Shown here: positions 1 to 7,470 of the stretch, one piece after another
How positions within the stretch are numbered: position 1 is the first letter of the stretch
Layout of the letters: each line of letters begins with the position of its first letter
DNA from: Paracoccus nototheniae
GTDB lineage: Bacteria; Pseudomonadota; Alphaproteobacteria; Rhodobacterales; Rhodobacteraceae
DNA: 49,216 nucleotides
Reading direction: 5' to 3'
Assembly (NCBI RefSeq): GCF_004335005.1
Contig: NZ_RQRT01000027.1
Span: 1-49,216 of the forward strand
Notes under the pieces: model-generated
The model's input: the letters and a program-made list of their open reading frames with translations, nothing else
Database searches by the model: none
Told to the model about the DNA's origin: nothing
Made by a program: the position numbers and the translations under genes

Positions 1-169
1 GGGTCGCGGTGGGGGGGGCATAGACGGGGGCCGCAGCGGGTGCGGCCATCGGCGCCATGCCCGCAGGACCGGCGGGCGGCATCCGTTGCACGGACGAGGC
101 GCAACCGGCCAGCGCTCCTGCGGTCAGGACCAGCATCGCCGCCTGTGTCACCCATGCCTTGCGGATCAT
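1..169 (-). CDS. Putative small lipoprotein, N-terminal part (cut by window edge)
   Basis: Reading leftward from an ATG whose complement is at 167-169, the frame stays open to the window edge and encodes MIRKAWVTQAAMLVLTAG followed by the lipobox ALAGC. The cysteine is near residue 23, so this is a lipoprotein signal sequence for export and lipid anchoring. After it comes a low-complexity stretch rich in Ala, Pro and Met (PPAGPAGMAPMAAP), typical of a flexible linker behind a lipid anchor. A Shine-Dalgarno-like AGGGGTGA sits about six bases before the ATG. No domain is visible in the 56 codons available, so the function is unknown. The signal peptide is seen directly; membrane anchoring is inferred from the lipobox. 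The gene continues beyond the left edge. Confidence 0.72.
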   Translation of the reverse strand, partial: MIRKAWVTQAAMLVLTAGALAGCASSVQRMPPAGPAGMAPMAAPAAAPVYAPPTAT

Positions 170-350
170 CGCCTGTCACCCCTGCCGACCCTGTTCCGGG
201 CCTTTTCGCTGCCATCATAGGCCCGTGCCGGGGGCTTGAGAAGCCGTCGCCGGGATCACGTTCAGATCAGGGCATCCCTGCCACAGGGCCGGCGCCGGGT
301 GCCGCAGAGCGCGCGCCAATTCACGCTTGGCCTGAAATGATGAGCCCCAA

Positions 351-395
351 GATCCTGCGCCCAGAGATCCTGCGCCCAGAGATCCTGCACCCGTG
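351..395. repeat. Short tandem repeat, 15-bp unit, three copies
   Basis: Three adjacent units begin GATCCTGC: 351-365 and 366-380 are identical (GATCCTGCGCCCAGA) and 381-395 is diverged at its end. A further partial copy (ATCCTGCGCCT) follows at 400-410. It lies in the 281-bp gap between the TetR gene stop and the lipoprotein gene start. No gene in the gap is convincing. The repeat number may vary between strains. Confidence 0.75.
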
Positions 396-450
396 GGACA
401 TCCTGCGCCTGTGGCATGGCGCGCGCCCCACAATGGGGGCACGCGTCAGG

Positions 451-1059
451 TCAGCTATAGGCGGCGAGGAACAGGGACGCGGTCGCGGCGGCCGTGTCAT
501 CGGCCCGGTCCGGGGCCAGGTCCGCGCCGTCCAGCAGGGCGCGATGCTGCAACTGTCCGATCAGCATGGCGACCATTTGCCGGGCCGAGGTCATGGCGTC
601 GTGCAGCCGCACCTCGTCCAGCGCGATCCAGCCCTCGATCAGCCGGGCCAGCGGTGCCACGATCCGGTCGTTCATGGTGCGGTCATAGGTCTGCGCGTCT
701 TCGGGAAAGCGTGCCGCCTCGGCGATGACGACGCGGTGCAGATGCAGGCGCGGTTCGGTCATCAGCCATTGCGCCAGACCGGTCATGATGATCGGCAAAG
801 CCTCGGATGCGGGTCCGGACTGGTCCGGGTCGAAGGGCAGCTGCTTGAACGCATCGTCCAGCGTCGAGCGCAGGACTTCGCGGAACATCAGGCGCTTGTC
901 GGGGAAATAGCTGTAAAGCGTCGCCTTGGATACGCGCGCCGATCGGGCGATGTCATCCACGCTGGCCCCCGAGAAGCCGTCGCGCAGAAAGATCTCTGCC
1001 GCGCCGTTCCTCACCTGATCGAATTTACGTCCCTGGGTAATCCGTGATTGGTGGGTCAT
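451..1059 (-). CDS. TetR/AcrR family transcriptional regulator
   Basis: A 202-residue DNA-binding repressor-type protein. The N-terminal helix-turn-helix is clear: AAEIFLRDGFSGASVDDIA followed by ARVSKATLYSYFPDKRLMF, roughly residues 20-60, which is the classic TetR_N pattern. The C-terminal two thirds is the helical ligand-binding domain; it has no recognisable ligand signature. I chose the ATG at 1059 because GGCGAG lies about ten bases upstream and the protein then has the usual TetR length. A start at 1128 would add 23 atypical residues. The gene is divergent from the amino-acid dehydrogenase at 1317 across a 257-bp spacer holding palindromic sequences, so it may regulate itself and that gene. 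This regulatory link is inference. Confidence 0.93.
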   Translation of the reverse strand: MTHQSRITQGRKFDQVRNGAAEIFLRDGFSGASVDDIARSARVSKATLYSYFPDKRLMFREVLRSTLDDAFKQLPFDPDQSGPASEALPIIMTGLAQWLMTEPRLHLHRVVIAEAARFPEDAQTYDRTMNDRIVAPLARLIEGWIALDEVRLHDAMTSARQMVAMLIGQLQHRALLDGADLAPDRADDTAAATASLFLAAYS

Positions 1060-1121
1060 TTGTAAACATCTCGCCTGGCTACACAAAACTGGATGGCACG
1101 TTTTCCGTATGAACGAAAGAG

Positions 1122-1185
1122 TTGACATGCGCTAACACTAATTGCGTGGCAACTAATCGTGCAGAGGTTGATAACGCTAATTAGC
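1122..1185. promoter_or_regulatory. Divergent control region with repeated CTAAT motifs
   Basis: In the TetR/dehydrogenase spacer, CTAAT occurs three times (1138-1142, 1153-1157, 1177-1181). The last is inside the perfect 10-bp palindrome GCTAATTAGC (1176-1185). A TTGACA at 1122-1127 could be a -35 hexamer, but I see no good -10 at 16-18 bp. The region is AT-rich compared with its surroundings. Operator function is inferred from position only. Confidence 0.35.
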
Positions 1186-1275
1186 CCGCGTCTTTTTGCT
1201 GATTAATAAGGCAGAAATTGCGGCTTTTGACGTATTCGGCGGTGGCGGGGTTGCAATGTTTCGCCTAGCCTGAAG

Positions 1276-1294
1276 GTCGCAGGCCGCCTGCGAC
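1276..1294. promoter_or_regulatory. Inverted repeat just upstream of the dehydrogenase ribosome site
   Basis: Perfect 8-bp arms GTCGCAGG and CCTGCGAC are separated by CCG. The repeat ends six bases before the AGGAGGAG ribosome site (1301-1308). In RNA it would form a hairpin next to the ribosome-binding site; in DNA it could be an operator. The bases GTCGCAGGCC recur upstream of phaA at 43681-43690. Confidence 0.4.
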
Positions 1295-1316
1295 GTCATC
1301 AGGAGGAGACTGAGCC

Positions 1317-2744
1317 ATGTCCGTCAATACCACCTCGTTCCGGGATTCGGTCGATCGCATGTTCACCCATGCCGCTGGCCTGATGGACCTGCCGCCGGGG
1401 CTGGAGGAGAAGATCCGGGTCTGCAATTCGACCTATACGGTTCGGTTCGGGGTACGGCTGCGCGGGCAGATTCACACCTTTACCGGATACCGGTCGGTGC
1501 ATTCCGAACATATGGAGCCGGTCAAGGGCGGCATCCGCTATTCCTTGGATGTCAATCAGGACGAGGTCGAGGCCCTGGCGGCGCTGATGACGTATAAATG
1601 CGCGCTGGTCGAGGTGCCGTTCGGCGGCTCCAAGGGGGGGCTGTGCATCGATCCGCGCGCCTGGAACGAGGACGAGCTGGAACGGATCACCCGGCGCTTT
1701 ACCTATGAGCTGTCGCGGCGGAACCTGATCTCTCCGTCGCAGAACGTGCCGGCGCCCGATATGGGCACGGGCGAGCGCGAGATGGCGTGGATGGCGGATG
1801 CCTATAAGCGGCTGCATCCCGATGACATCAACGCCAAGGCCTGCGTGACCGGCAAGCCGCGCACCGCAGGCGGCATCGACGGGCGGGTCGAGGCGACCGG
1901 GCGCGGTGTGCAATATGCGCTGCGCGAGTTCTTCCGCCATGACGATGTGATGAAGATGGCGGGTCTGACGGGGACGCTTGGCGGCAAGCGGGTGATCGTG
2001 CAGGGTCTGGGCAATGTGGGCTATCACGCGGCGCAGTTCCTGTCGGCCGAGGATGGCTGTCTGGTGACCGGCGTGATCGAACGGGACGGCGCGATCGCGA
2101 ACCCTCAGGGCATCAATATCGACGCGCTGCGGGGCCATATCCGCGCGACCGGCGGTGTCAAGGGGTTCATCGGCGGCGATTACCGCGAGAACGGGCTGGC
2201 GATGCTGGAAGAGGAGTGTGACATCCTGATCCCCGCCGCCGTGGAAAGCGTGATCCATGCCGGGAATGCCGATCGCATCACCTGCAAGCTGGTGATCGAG
2301 GCCGCGAACGGTCCCGTCACCGCCGATGCCGATGCGATGCTGCGGGCGAAGGGTATCGTCATCATTCCCGACATGTATGCCAATGCGGGCGGCGTGACCG
2401 TGTCCTATTTCGAATGGGTCAAGAACCTGTCGCAGATCAGTCTGGGCCGGCTGGAGCGTCGCCACGAAGAGGCCCGCGCCCGCATGATCGTCGAGGAGCT
2501 GGAGCGGCTGTCGGCGGATTCGGGGCTGAACTGGACCCTGTCCAAGGGCTTCAAGGAGGCCTTCCTGACCGGCGCGGACGAGCTGGAACTGGTGCGGTCG
2601 GGGCTGGACGACACGATGCGCGAGAGCTTCAAGAAGATGAAGGAGGTCTGGATGAGCAATCCCAAGGTCGGGGATCTGCGCACTGCGGCCTATGTGGTGG
2701 CGATCCGGCGGATCTCGAACGTGTACAACTCTCTGGGGCTGTAG
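1317..2744 (+). CDS. Glu/Leu/Phe/Val family dehydrogenase (glutamate dehydrogenase type)
   Basis: A 475-residue NAD(P)-dependent amino-acid dehydrogenase, probably catalysing reversible oxidative deamination of glutamate to 2-oxoglutarate in the cytoplasm. The dimerisation/substrate domain contains VKGGIRYSLDV (about 69-79) and the active-site segment VEVPFGGSKGG with the catalytic lysine near residue 106, followed by VPAPDMGTGE. The C-terminal Rossmann domain has VIVQGLGNVG (about residue 230) and the late family motif EAANGPVTADAD. AGGAGGAGA lies eight bases before the ATG, so the start is secure. The gene stands alone, divergent from a TetR regulator, and is followed by a hairpin-bearing repeat. 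Substrate choice (Glu versus branched-chain or aromatic) cannot be fixed by eye; the family as a whole is certain. Confidence 0.93.
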   Translation: MSVNTTSFRDSVDRMFTHAAGLMDLPPGLEEKIRVCNSTYTVRFGVRLRGQIHTFTGYRSVHSEHMEPVKGGIRYSLDVNQDEVEALAALMTYKCALVEVPFGGSKGGLCIDPRAWNEDELERITRRFTYELSRRNLISPSQNVPAPDMGTGEREMAWMADAYKRLHPDDINAKACVTGKPRTAGGIDGRVEATGRGVQYALREFFRHDDVMKMAGLTGTLGGKRVIVQGLGNVGYHAAQFLSAEDGCLVTGVIERDGAIANPQGINIDALRGHIRATGGVKGFIGGDYRENGLAMLEEECDILIPAAVESVIHAGNADRITCKLVIEAANGPVTADADAMLRAKGIVIIPDMYANAGGVTVSYFEWVKNLSQISLGRLERRHEEARARMIVEELERLSADSGLNWTLSKGFKEAFLTGADELELVRSGLDDTMRESFKKMKEVWMSNPKVGDLRTAAYVVAIRRISNVYNSLGL

Positions 2745-2781
2745 ACCGGGGGCTGTAGCACCGGGTGGGACAGTAGAAAGA

Positions 2782-2840
2782 GGGGGGCGCTGCCCCCCGT
2801 CCTGCGGACTCCCCCCGGGATATTTCCGTGAAGAAGAAGG
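2782..2840 (+). repeat. Intergenic GGATATTT element, copy A
   Basis: Perfect hairpin with 7-bp arms GGGGGGC/GCCCCCC (2782-2788 and 2792-2798, loop GCT), then a small hairpin GTCC-TGC-GGAC (2799-2809), a run of six C, and the core GGGATATTT-CCG-TGAAGAAGAAGG. It begins 37 bp after the gdh stop, in the same orientation. The gene on the right, sua5, is convergent. It may act as a terminator for gdh; that role is inferred from the hairpin and position. Confidence 0.75.
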
Positions 2841-2848
2841 GGCGGGGT

Positions 2849-3793
2849 CTAGCGCGGGGCGGCGGCGCGGCGCAGGCGGTCGTTGATCGCGGCGCCGAGG
2901 CCGTGTTCAGGGATCGGCGCGACCGAGATCGGGCGCCCCTGCGCATCGGCGCGGCGCAGCAGGTCGAACAGGCGGGCGGCGGCCTGAGTGAGGTCGCCGT
3001 CGTCCGACAGGCTGAAAGGGCCGGGCTGGCCGAAGCTGAGATGAGTCTCGTCCGGTCGGGGCTGCGCATTCAGGCGCAGCGGGGCTGTGGGGGCGTAATG
3101 GCTGGTCAGCTGGCCCGGCGCATTCGGGGCCGCAGGGTCGGCCTGATGGTGGGCCAGGGGCTGGTTCAGCGCGGCCTCGATGCTGTCCGCCGGGATGCCG
3201 CCGGGGCGCAGCAGGGTAGGCTGGCCGTCCTGCCAGCCGATGATCGTCGATTCGAGGCCGACCGGGCAGGGTCCGCCATCCAGCACCGCCGCGATGCGTC
3301 CGTCCAGCCCGCCTTCCGGATCGAGGACATGGGCGGCGCTGGTCGGGCTGATCCGGCCCGAGGCATTGGCCGACGGTGCGGCCAGCGGCAGGCCAGCGGC
3401 GCGCAGCAGCGCCTGTGCCACCGGATGGGCGGGGACGCGCAGCCCGATCGTGTCCAGCCCTGCCGTTACCAGCCCGGCGATCGGGCTGTCCGGGCGCAGG
3501 GGCAGGACCAGTGTCAGCGCGCCGGGCCAGAAGCGGTGCGCCAGGTGCAGCGCCTGTTCAGAGAACTGCGCCAGCGCCTGCGCCGCCGCCAGATCCGGCA
3601 CATGCACGATCAGCGGATTGAAGACCGGCCGCCCCTTGGCCGCATAGATCGCCGCCACGGCATGGGCATTCGTGGCATCGGCGGCCAGGCCATAGACCGT
3701 CTCGGTCGGGATGGCCACGCAGGCGCCCGTCGCCAGCAGGCGGGCGGCCTGGGCCAGTCCGGGGCCATCGGGGATCAGTCGCAGGGTCTGCAT
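2849..3793 (-). CDS. L-threonylcarbamoyladenylate synthase (Sua5/YwlC/YrdC family)
   Basis: A 314-residue protein that makes threonylcarbamoyl-AMP from threonine, bicarbonate and ATP, the first step of the universal t6A37 modification of ANN-decoding tRNAs. The YrdC-like domain is evident: VAIPTETVYGLAADA (about 27-41), AKGRPVFNPLIVHV (about 52-65), FWPGALTLVLP, TIGLRVPAHP, and PLAAPSANASGRISPTSA. The length and the C-terminal extension beginning around GQLTSHYAP mark the long Sua5 type rather than short TsaC. The start is the ATG at 3793, giving the family-typical N-terminus MQTLRLIPD; no strong ribosome site is seen. It is convergent with gdh and divergent from the acyl-CoA dehydrogenase at 3906. 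Confidence 0.93.
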   Translation of the reverse strand: MQTLRLIPDGPGLAQAARLLATGACVAIPTETVYGLAADATNAHAVAAIYAAKGRPVFNPLIVHVPDLAAAQALAQFSEQALHLAHRFWPGALTLVLPLRPDSPIAGLVTAGLDTIGLRVPAHPVAQALLRAAGLPLAAPSANASGRISPTSAAHVLDPEGGLDGRIAAVLDGGPCPVGLESTIIGWQDGQPTLLRPGGIPADSIEAALNQPLAHHQADPAAPNAPGQLTSHYAPTAPLRLNAQPRPDETHLSFGQPGPFSLSDDGDLTQAAARLFDLLRRADAQGRPISVAPIPEHGLGAAINDRLRRAAAPR

Positions 3794-3905
3794 TCGTGAC
3801 GCGGGGTTTCGGTTGAGCCTGAGGGGATCGCGGCCCAAGATGCCGCCTGACCGCTGTTGATAGACGCGCCGGGTCCCAATGCCAAGGCGCCAGGAGGAAC
3901 CCGAG

Positions 3906-5603
3906 ATGAGCTTCAAGGCCCCCGTCGAGCAGATCGACTTTATCCTGACCCATATCGTGCCCTTTGCGGAACTGGCCCGCACCGATCGCTTTGCGGATGC
4001 CACGCCCGAAACCGCCCGCGCCATTCTGGCCGAGGCGGGCAAGCTGGCGCAAAACGTGCTGGCGCCGTTGAACCGGGCGGGCGACACTCATCCGGCGCGG
4101 CTGGAAAACGGCGTGCTGCGGTCCTCTCCGGGGTTTATCGAGGGGTTCCGGGCGATTGCTGAGGGGGGCTGGGTCGGTGTCTCGGCCGATCCCGATCACG
4201 GCGGGATGGGCCTGCCGCAGGCGCTGAACATGGCCGTGTCCGAGATGATGTCGGGCGCCTGTCTGGCCTTGCAGCTGAACCCCTTGCTGACGCAGGGCCA
4301 GATCGAGGCGCTGGAGCATCACGCCAGCGACGCGCTGAAGGCGTTATATCTGCCCAAGCTGATTTCGGGCGAGTGGTCGGGCACGATGAACCTGACCGAG
4401 CCGGGCGCGGGCAGCGATGTGGGGGCGCTGGTGACGCGGGCCGAGCCTGCGGATGACGGCAGCTATCGGCTGACGGGGCAAAAGATCTATATCACCTGGG
4501 GCGACAGCGACGTGACCTCGAACGTCTGTCATCTGGTGCTGGCGCGGCTGCCGGGTGCGCCCAGGGGCACGCGGGGGATCAGCCTGTTCATGGTGCCCAA
4601 GTTTCTGCCCGATGATCAGGGCAATCCCGGGATCGCCAACGATCTGAAGGTCGTCAGCCTTGAGGAAAAGCTGGGCATTCATGGCAGCCCGACCTGCGTG
4701 ATGTCCTATGACGGCGCTGTCGGCTGGCTCGTGGGCGAGGAAAACAAGGGCATGGCCGCGATGTTCACGATGATGAACGTGGCCCGGCTTGGCGTCGGCA
4801 TGCAGGGTGTGGGCGTGGCCGAGGCGGCGCTGCAGGCGGCGGTCCGCTATGCGGTGGACCGCGACCAGATGGGGCCGATCATCGGTCATCCCGATGTGCG
4901 CCGGATGCTGGGCACCGCGCGGGCCGAGGTGTTTGCGGCGCGGGCCATCGGGCTGGCCTGCGCCACCGCCATCGATCTGTCCCGCGCGACGGATGATCCC
5001 GATCAGGCGGCGCGGGCGGCGTTCCTGACGCCCATCGCCAAGGCCTATGGCACGGATTTGGGCATCCGGGTGGCCGATATGGGCGTGCAGGTTCATGGCG
5101 GCATGGGCTATGTCGAGGAAACCGGGGCCGCGCAGTATCTGCGCGATGTGCGCATCACCTCGATCTATGAGGGGACGAACGGGATTCAGGCGATGGATCT
5201 GGTGGGCCGCAAGCTGTCGGACGGGGGCGAGGCCGCGATGCGCCTGCTGGACGAGGTTCTGGACGGCGCCAAGGCCGCGCAGGGTGCCCATCCCGAGCTG
5301 GCCCACCAGCTGTGGCAGGCTGCCGAGACGCTGCGCGAGGCGACCCAGACCCTGCTGGACCGCGACATGGCCGACCGCTTTGCCGGGGCCGTGCCCTATC
5401 TGACCGCCTTTGCGCGGGTGCTGGGCGGGCATTATCACCTGCGCGCCGCCTTGGCGGGCGGGGCGTCGCATCAGGCGCTGGCGCGGGTCTTCATGGCGCG
5501 GGTGCTGCCCCATCATGCGGGCGATCTGGCCGAGGCCCTGGCGGGCGCGAACGATCTGACCGGGATCGACGATGCGGCGCTGGCCGGCGATTTCGCGGCG
5601 TGA
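3906..5603 (+). CDS. Acyl-CoA dehydrogenase, long C-terminal-domain type (DmdC/FadE-like)
   Basis: A 565-residue FAD enzyme that introduces a 2,3 double bond into an acyl-CoA and passes electrons to ETF. Visible landmarks are the N-terminal extension beginning PVEQIDFILTHIVPF, the FAD/substrate segment MNLTEPGAGSDVGAL (about 161-175), the middle domain RLTGQKIYITWGDSD, and the C-terminal RITSIYEGTNGIQAMDLVGR, whose glutamate (YEGT) is the catalytic base. A further C-terminal region of about 120 residues places it in the roughly 590-residue subfamily that includes the methylmercaptopropionyl-CoA dehydrogenase DmdC and other broad enzymes. Substrate is not determinable by eye. AGGAGGAAC precedes the ATG at 3906. 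Its stop overlaps the start of the next gene, so the two are probably co-expressed. Confidence 0.92.
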   Translation: MSFKAPVEQIDFILTHIVPFAELARTDRFADATPETARAILAEAGKLAQNVLAPLNRAGDTHPARLENGVLRSSPGFIEGFRAIAEGGWVGVSADPDHGGMGLPQALNMAVSEMMSGACLALQLNPLLTQGQIEALEHHASDALKALYLPKLISGEWSGTMNLTEPGAGSDVGALVTRAEPADDGSYRLTGQKIYITWGDSDVTSNVCHLVLARLPGAPRGTRGISLFMVPKFLPDDQGNPGIANDLKVVSLEEKLGIHGSPTCVMSYDGAVGWLVGEENKGMAAMFTMMNVARLGVGMQGVGVAEAALQAAVRYAVDRDQMGPIIGHPDVRRMLGTARAEVFAARAIGLACATAIDLSRATDDPDQAARAAFLTPIAKAYGTDLGIRVADMGVQVHGGMGYVEETGAAQYLRDVRITSIYEGTNGIQAMDLVGRKLSDGGEAAMRLLDEVLDGAKAAQGAHPELAHQLWQAAETLREATQTLLDRDMADRFAGAVPYLTAFARVLGGHYHLRAALAGGASHQALARVFMARVLPHHAGDLAEALAGANDLTGIDDAALAGDFAA

Positions 5604-6619
5604 TCCGCACGCCCTTTGACCAGCCCCCGGCCGAAGGCACCGCGATCACCGTGGCGCCGGGCGTGTTGTGGATGCGGCTGCCGCTGCCGATGAAACTGGA
5701 TCACGTAAACGTCTATGCGCTGCAGGATGACGAGGGCTGGACCATCGTCGATACCGGCTTTGACAGCCCGCAGGCCCGCGCGATCTGGCAGGGGCTGCTG
5801 GACGGCCCTTTGGCAGGACAGCCGGTGGTGCGGGTGATCGGCACGCATCACCATCCCGACCATATCGGGCTGGCGGGCTGGTTCATGGAACGCGGTGCGG
5901 ATCTGTGGATCAGCCGCACCGCATGGCTGATGGCGCGGATGCTGGTGCTGGATGTGCAGGACCGGGCCAGCCCGCAGGCGCTGGCCTTCTGGCGGCGGGC
6001 CGGAATGCCGCCCGAGATGCTGGACCTGCGGGCGGCGGAACGGCCCTTCAACTTTGCCGATGTGGTCCATCCGTTGCCGCTTGGCTTCACCCGTCTGGCG
6101 CAAGGCGATGTCGTCACCTTTGGCCGCAGGCGATGGCGGGTCGCGATGGGGCATGGCCATGCGCCCTGCCACGCGACCTTCTGGTCGCTGGATGATGATC
6201 TGGTGATCGGGGGGGATCAGCTGTTGCCCTCGATCTCGCCCAATCTGGGGGTCTATCCGACCGAGCCCGAAGCCGATCCGGTGGGCGAATGGCTGGACAG
6301 CTGCACCCGGCTGCGCGAACTGGCACGCCCGGATCAGCTGGTGCTGCCGGGCCACAAGCTGCCCTTTACCGGGCTGCCCTTCCGGCTGGATCAGCTGATC
6401 GCCAATCACCGCATGGCGCTGGACCGGCTGGCGCAGGCCCTGACGCAGGGCCCGCGCACGGCGGTGGGCTGCTTCGACATCCTTTATCGCCGCCGCATCG
6501 GGGACGGCGAATTCGGGCTGGCGCTGGTCGAGGCGGTGGCCCATCTGAACCACCTGCATCGCGCGGGCGTGATCGGCCCGGTGGGCGAAACCGGGGGTGC
6601 GGTGCTGTGGGGGGCGTGA
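5600..6619 (+). CDS. MBL-fold metallo-hydrolase
   Basis: A 339-residue metallo-beta-lactamase-superfamily hydrolase, cytoplasmic, with a complete two-metal site: THHHPDH (82-88, the HxHxDH motif), a later histidine in GHAPCHATF, the bridging aspartate in IGGDQLLPSISPN, and the final histidine in LPGHKLPF. Combined with a C-terminal helical tail (LVEAVAHLNHLHRAG), this resembles the LACTB2-like branch, often listed as putative thioester hydrolases or nucleases. I take the GTG at 5600, which overlaps the TGA of the acyl-CoA dehydrogenase and implies translational coupling; the ATG-initiated alternatives would delete the first strand. The pairing suggests a role on acyl-CoA or acyl thioesters, but that is guilt by association only. 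Confidence 0.87.
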   Translation: MIRTPFDQPPAEGTAITVAPGVLWMRLPLPMKLDHVNVYALQDDEGWTIVDTGFDSPQARAIWQGLLDGPLAGQPVVRVIGTHHHPDHIGLAGWFMERGADLWISRTAWLMARMLVLDVQDRASPQALAFWRRAGMPPEMLDLRAAERPFNFADVVHPLPLGFTRLAQGDVVTFGRRRWRVAMGHGHAPCHATFWSLDDDLVIGGDQLLPSISPNLGVYPTEPEADPVGEWLDSCTRLRELARPDQLVLPGHKLPFTGLPFRLDQLIANHRMALDRLAQALTQGPRTAVGCFDILYRRRIGDGEFGLALVEAVAHLNHLHRAGVIGPVGETGGAVLWGA

Positions 6620-6674
6620 CAGGTCGCGGGCTTTCGGCTATCGCAGGGACAAACGCAGGCAAAAGGGGGCATCC

Positions 6675-6827
6675 ATGGCCGATTACGACAACAAACCCGA
6701 AGCGACCCAAGGGTCGATGGATCTGACCGACCACAAGAAGACCTTTGCGGGCTTCATCCGCGCCTCGACCTGGGTTCTGGGGCTGTCGGCTGCAATTCTG
6801 ATCTTCATGGCGCTGACAAACAGCTGA
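6675..6827 (+). CDS. aa3-type cytochrome c oxidase subunit IV
   Basis: A 50-residue single-span membrane protein. The sequence has a polar N-terminus, the segment MDLTDHKKTFAGFIRASTW, and one hydrophobic helix (VLGLSAAILIFMAL) ending in TNS. This is the pattern of the small fourth subunit seen in the Paracoccus aa3 oxidase, whose role is accessory and not catalytic. A GGGGG run lies six bases before the ATG. The oxidase core genes are not in this window, so the subunit is encoded apart from them. It is followed 16 bp later by a lipoprotein gene, probably in one transcript. Confidence 0.9.
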   Translation: MADYDNKPEATQGSMDLTDHKKTFAGFIRASTWVLGLSAAILIFMALTNS

Positions 6828-6843
6828 ACGGACAAGAAACCCA

Positions 6844-7470
6844 ATGAAAAGACGCGTCTTTCTGGCAGCAGCACTGCCCGCCACGCTGGCGGCCTGCGGT
6901 GGCGAAAAGATCTGGGCCAGCGACGAGCGGTTGCGGGCGGCGCGCTATGTCTCGCCCGAGCCGCCCTCGGTCACGCTGTTGACGGTGATCGGCATTCCGC
7001 GCGGCGAAGGCGGACATTCGGGACTGATGTTCAACGGCAGCCAACGCGTCATCTATGACCCGGCGGGCAGCTGGCAGCACCCCGAGATCCCCGAGCGCAA
7101 CGACGTGCTGTACGGGATCGACGACAATTTCAAGAATTTCTATATCGATTACCACGCCCGCTCGACCTATTGGGTGGCCGAGGACACGGTGTTCGTCACG
7201 CGTGAGGTCGCCGATCTGGCGATCCGCCGGGCTGAACAGAACGGCGCGGGCGGAAAAAGTTTCTGCGCGGTCGAGTCGGGCAAGGTTCTGTCGGGCGTGC
7301 CGGGGTTCGAGACCGTGCCGCGCGGGTTTTCGCCGTTGCGGCTGCGCAACTGGTTCCTGACCCTGCCGGGCGTGCAAAGCAAGCGTCACTATGACGGTGA
7401 TCCGGCCAACAACCATGACGTCCTGCTGCGCCAGAAGGACGGGCAGGTCGTGGGCTATCCCAGAAGGTAA
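6844..7470 (+). CDS. Hypothetical lipoprotein
   Basis: A 208-residue exported lipoprotein of unknown function. The N-terminus MKRRVFLAAALPATLAACGG has a positively charged start, a hydrophobic core and a LAAC lipobox with the cysteine at residue 18. The mature part has no family I can name; local landmarks are TVIGIPRGEGGHSGLMFNG, DNFKNFYIDYHAR and a late NNHDVLLRQ. An early GGHSGLMF followed by a tyrosine/histidine-rich middle could suggest a papain-like or NlpC-like fold, but I cannot confirm this. It lies directly after the oxidase subunit IV gene. Its end overlaps the convergent azlD by 16 bp. Confidence 0.8.
   Translation: MKRRVFLAAALPATLAACGGEKIWASDERLRAARYVSPEPPSVTLLTVIGIPRGEGGHSGLMFNGSQRVIYDPAGSWQHPEIPERNDVLYGIDDNFKNFYIDYHARSTYWVAEDTVFVTREVADLAIRRAEQNGAGGKSFCAVESGKVLSGVPGFETVPRGFSPLRLRNWFLTLPGVQSKRHYDGDPANNHDVLLRQKDGQVVGYPRR

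Noticed and set aside
425..440. GCCCC-N-GGGGC stem behind the TetR gene
   Set aside because: Five-base arms and no T-run; too weak to call a terminator in such GC-rich DNA.
215..442. 75-codon minus-strand frame with repeated GAGSLGAGS
   Set aside because: Arises from the 15-bp tandem repeat; no ribosome site and no family.
40..1047. 335-codon open frame on the plus strand
   Set aside because: It is antisense to the TetR gene and runs through the tandem repeat; composition is Arg/Ala/Pro-rich with no domain. GC-rich DNA produces such frames.
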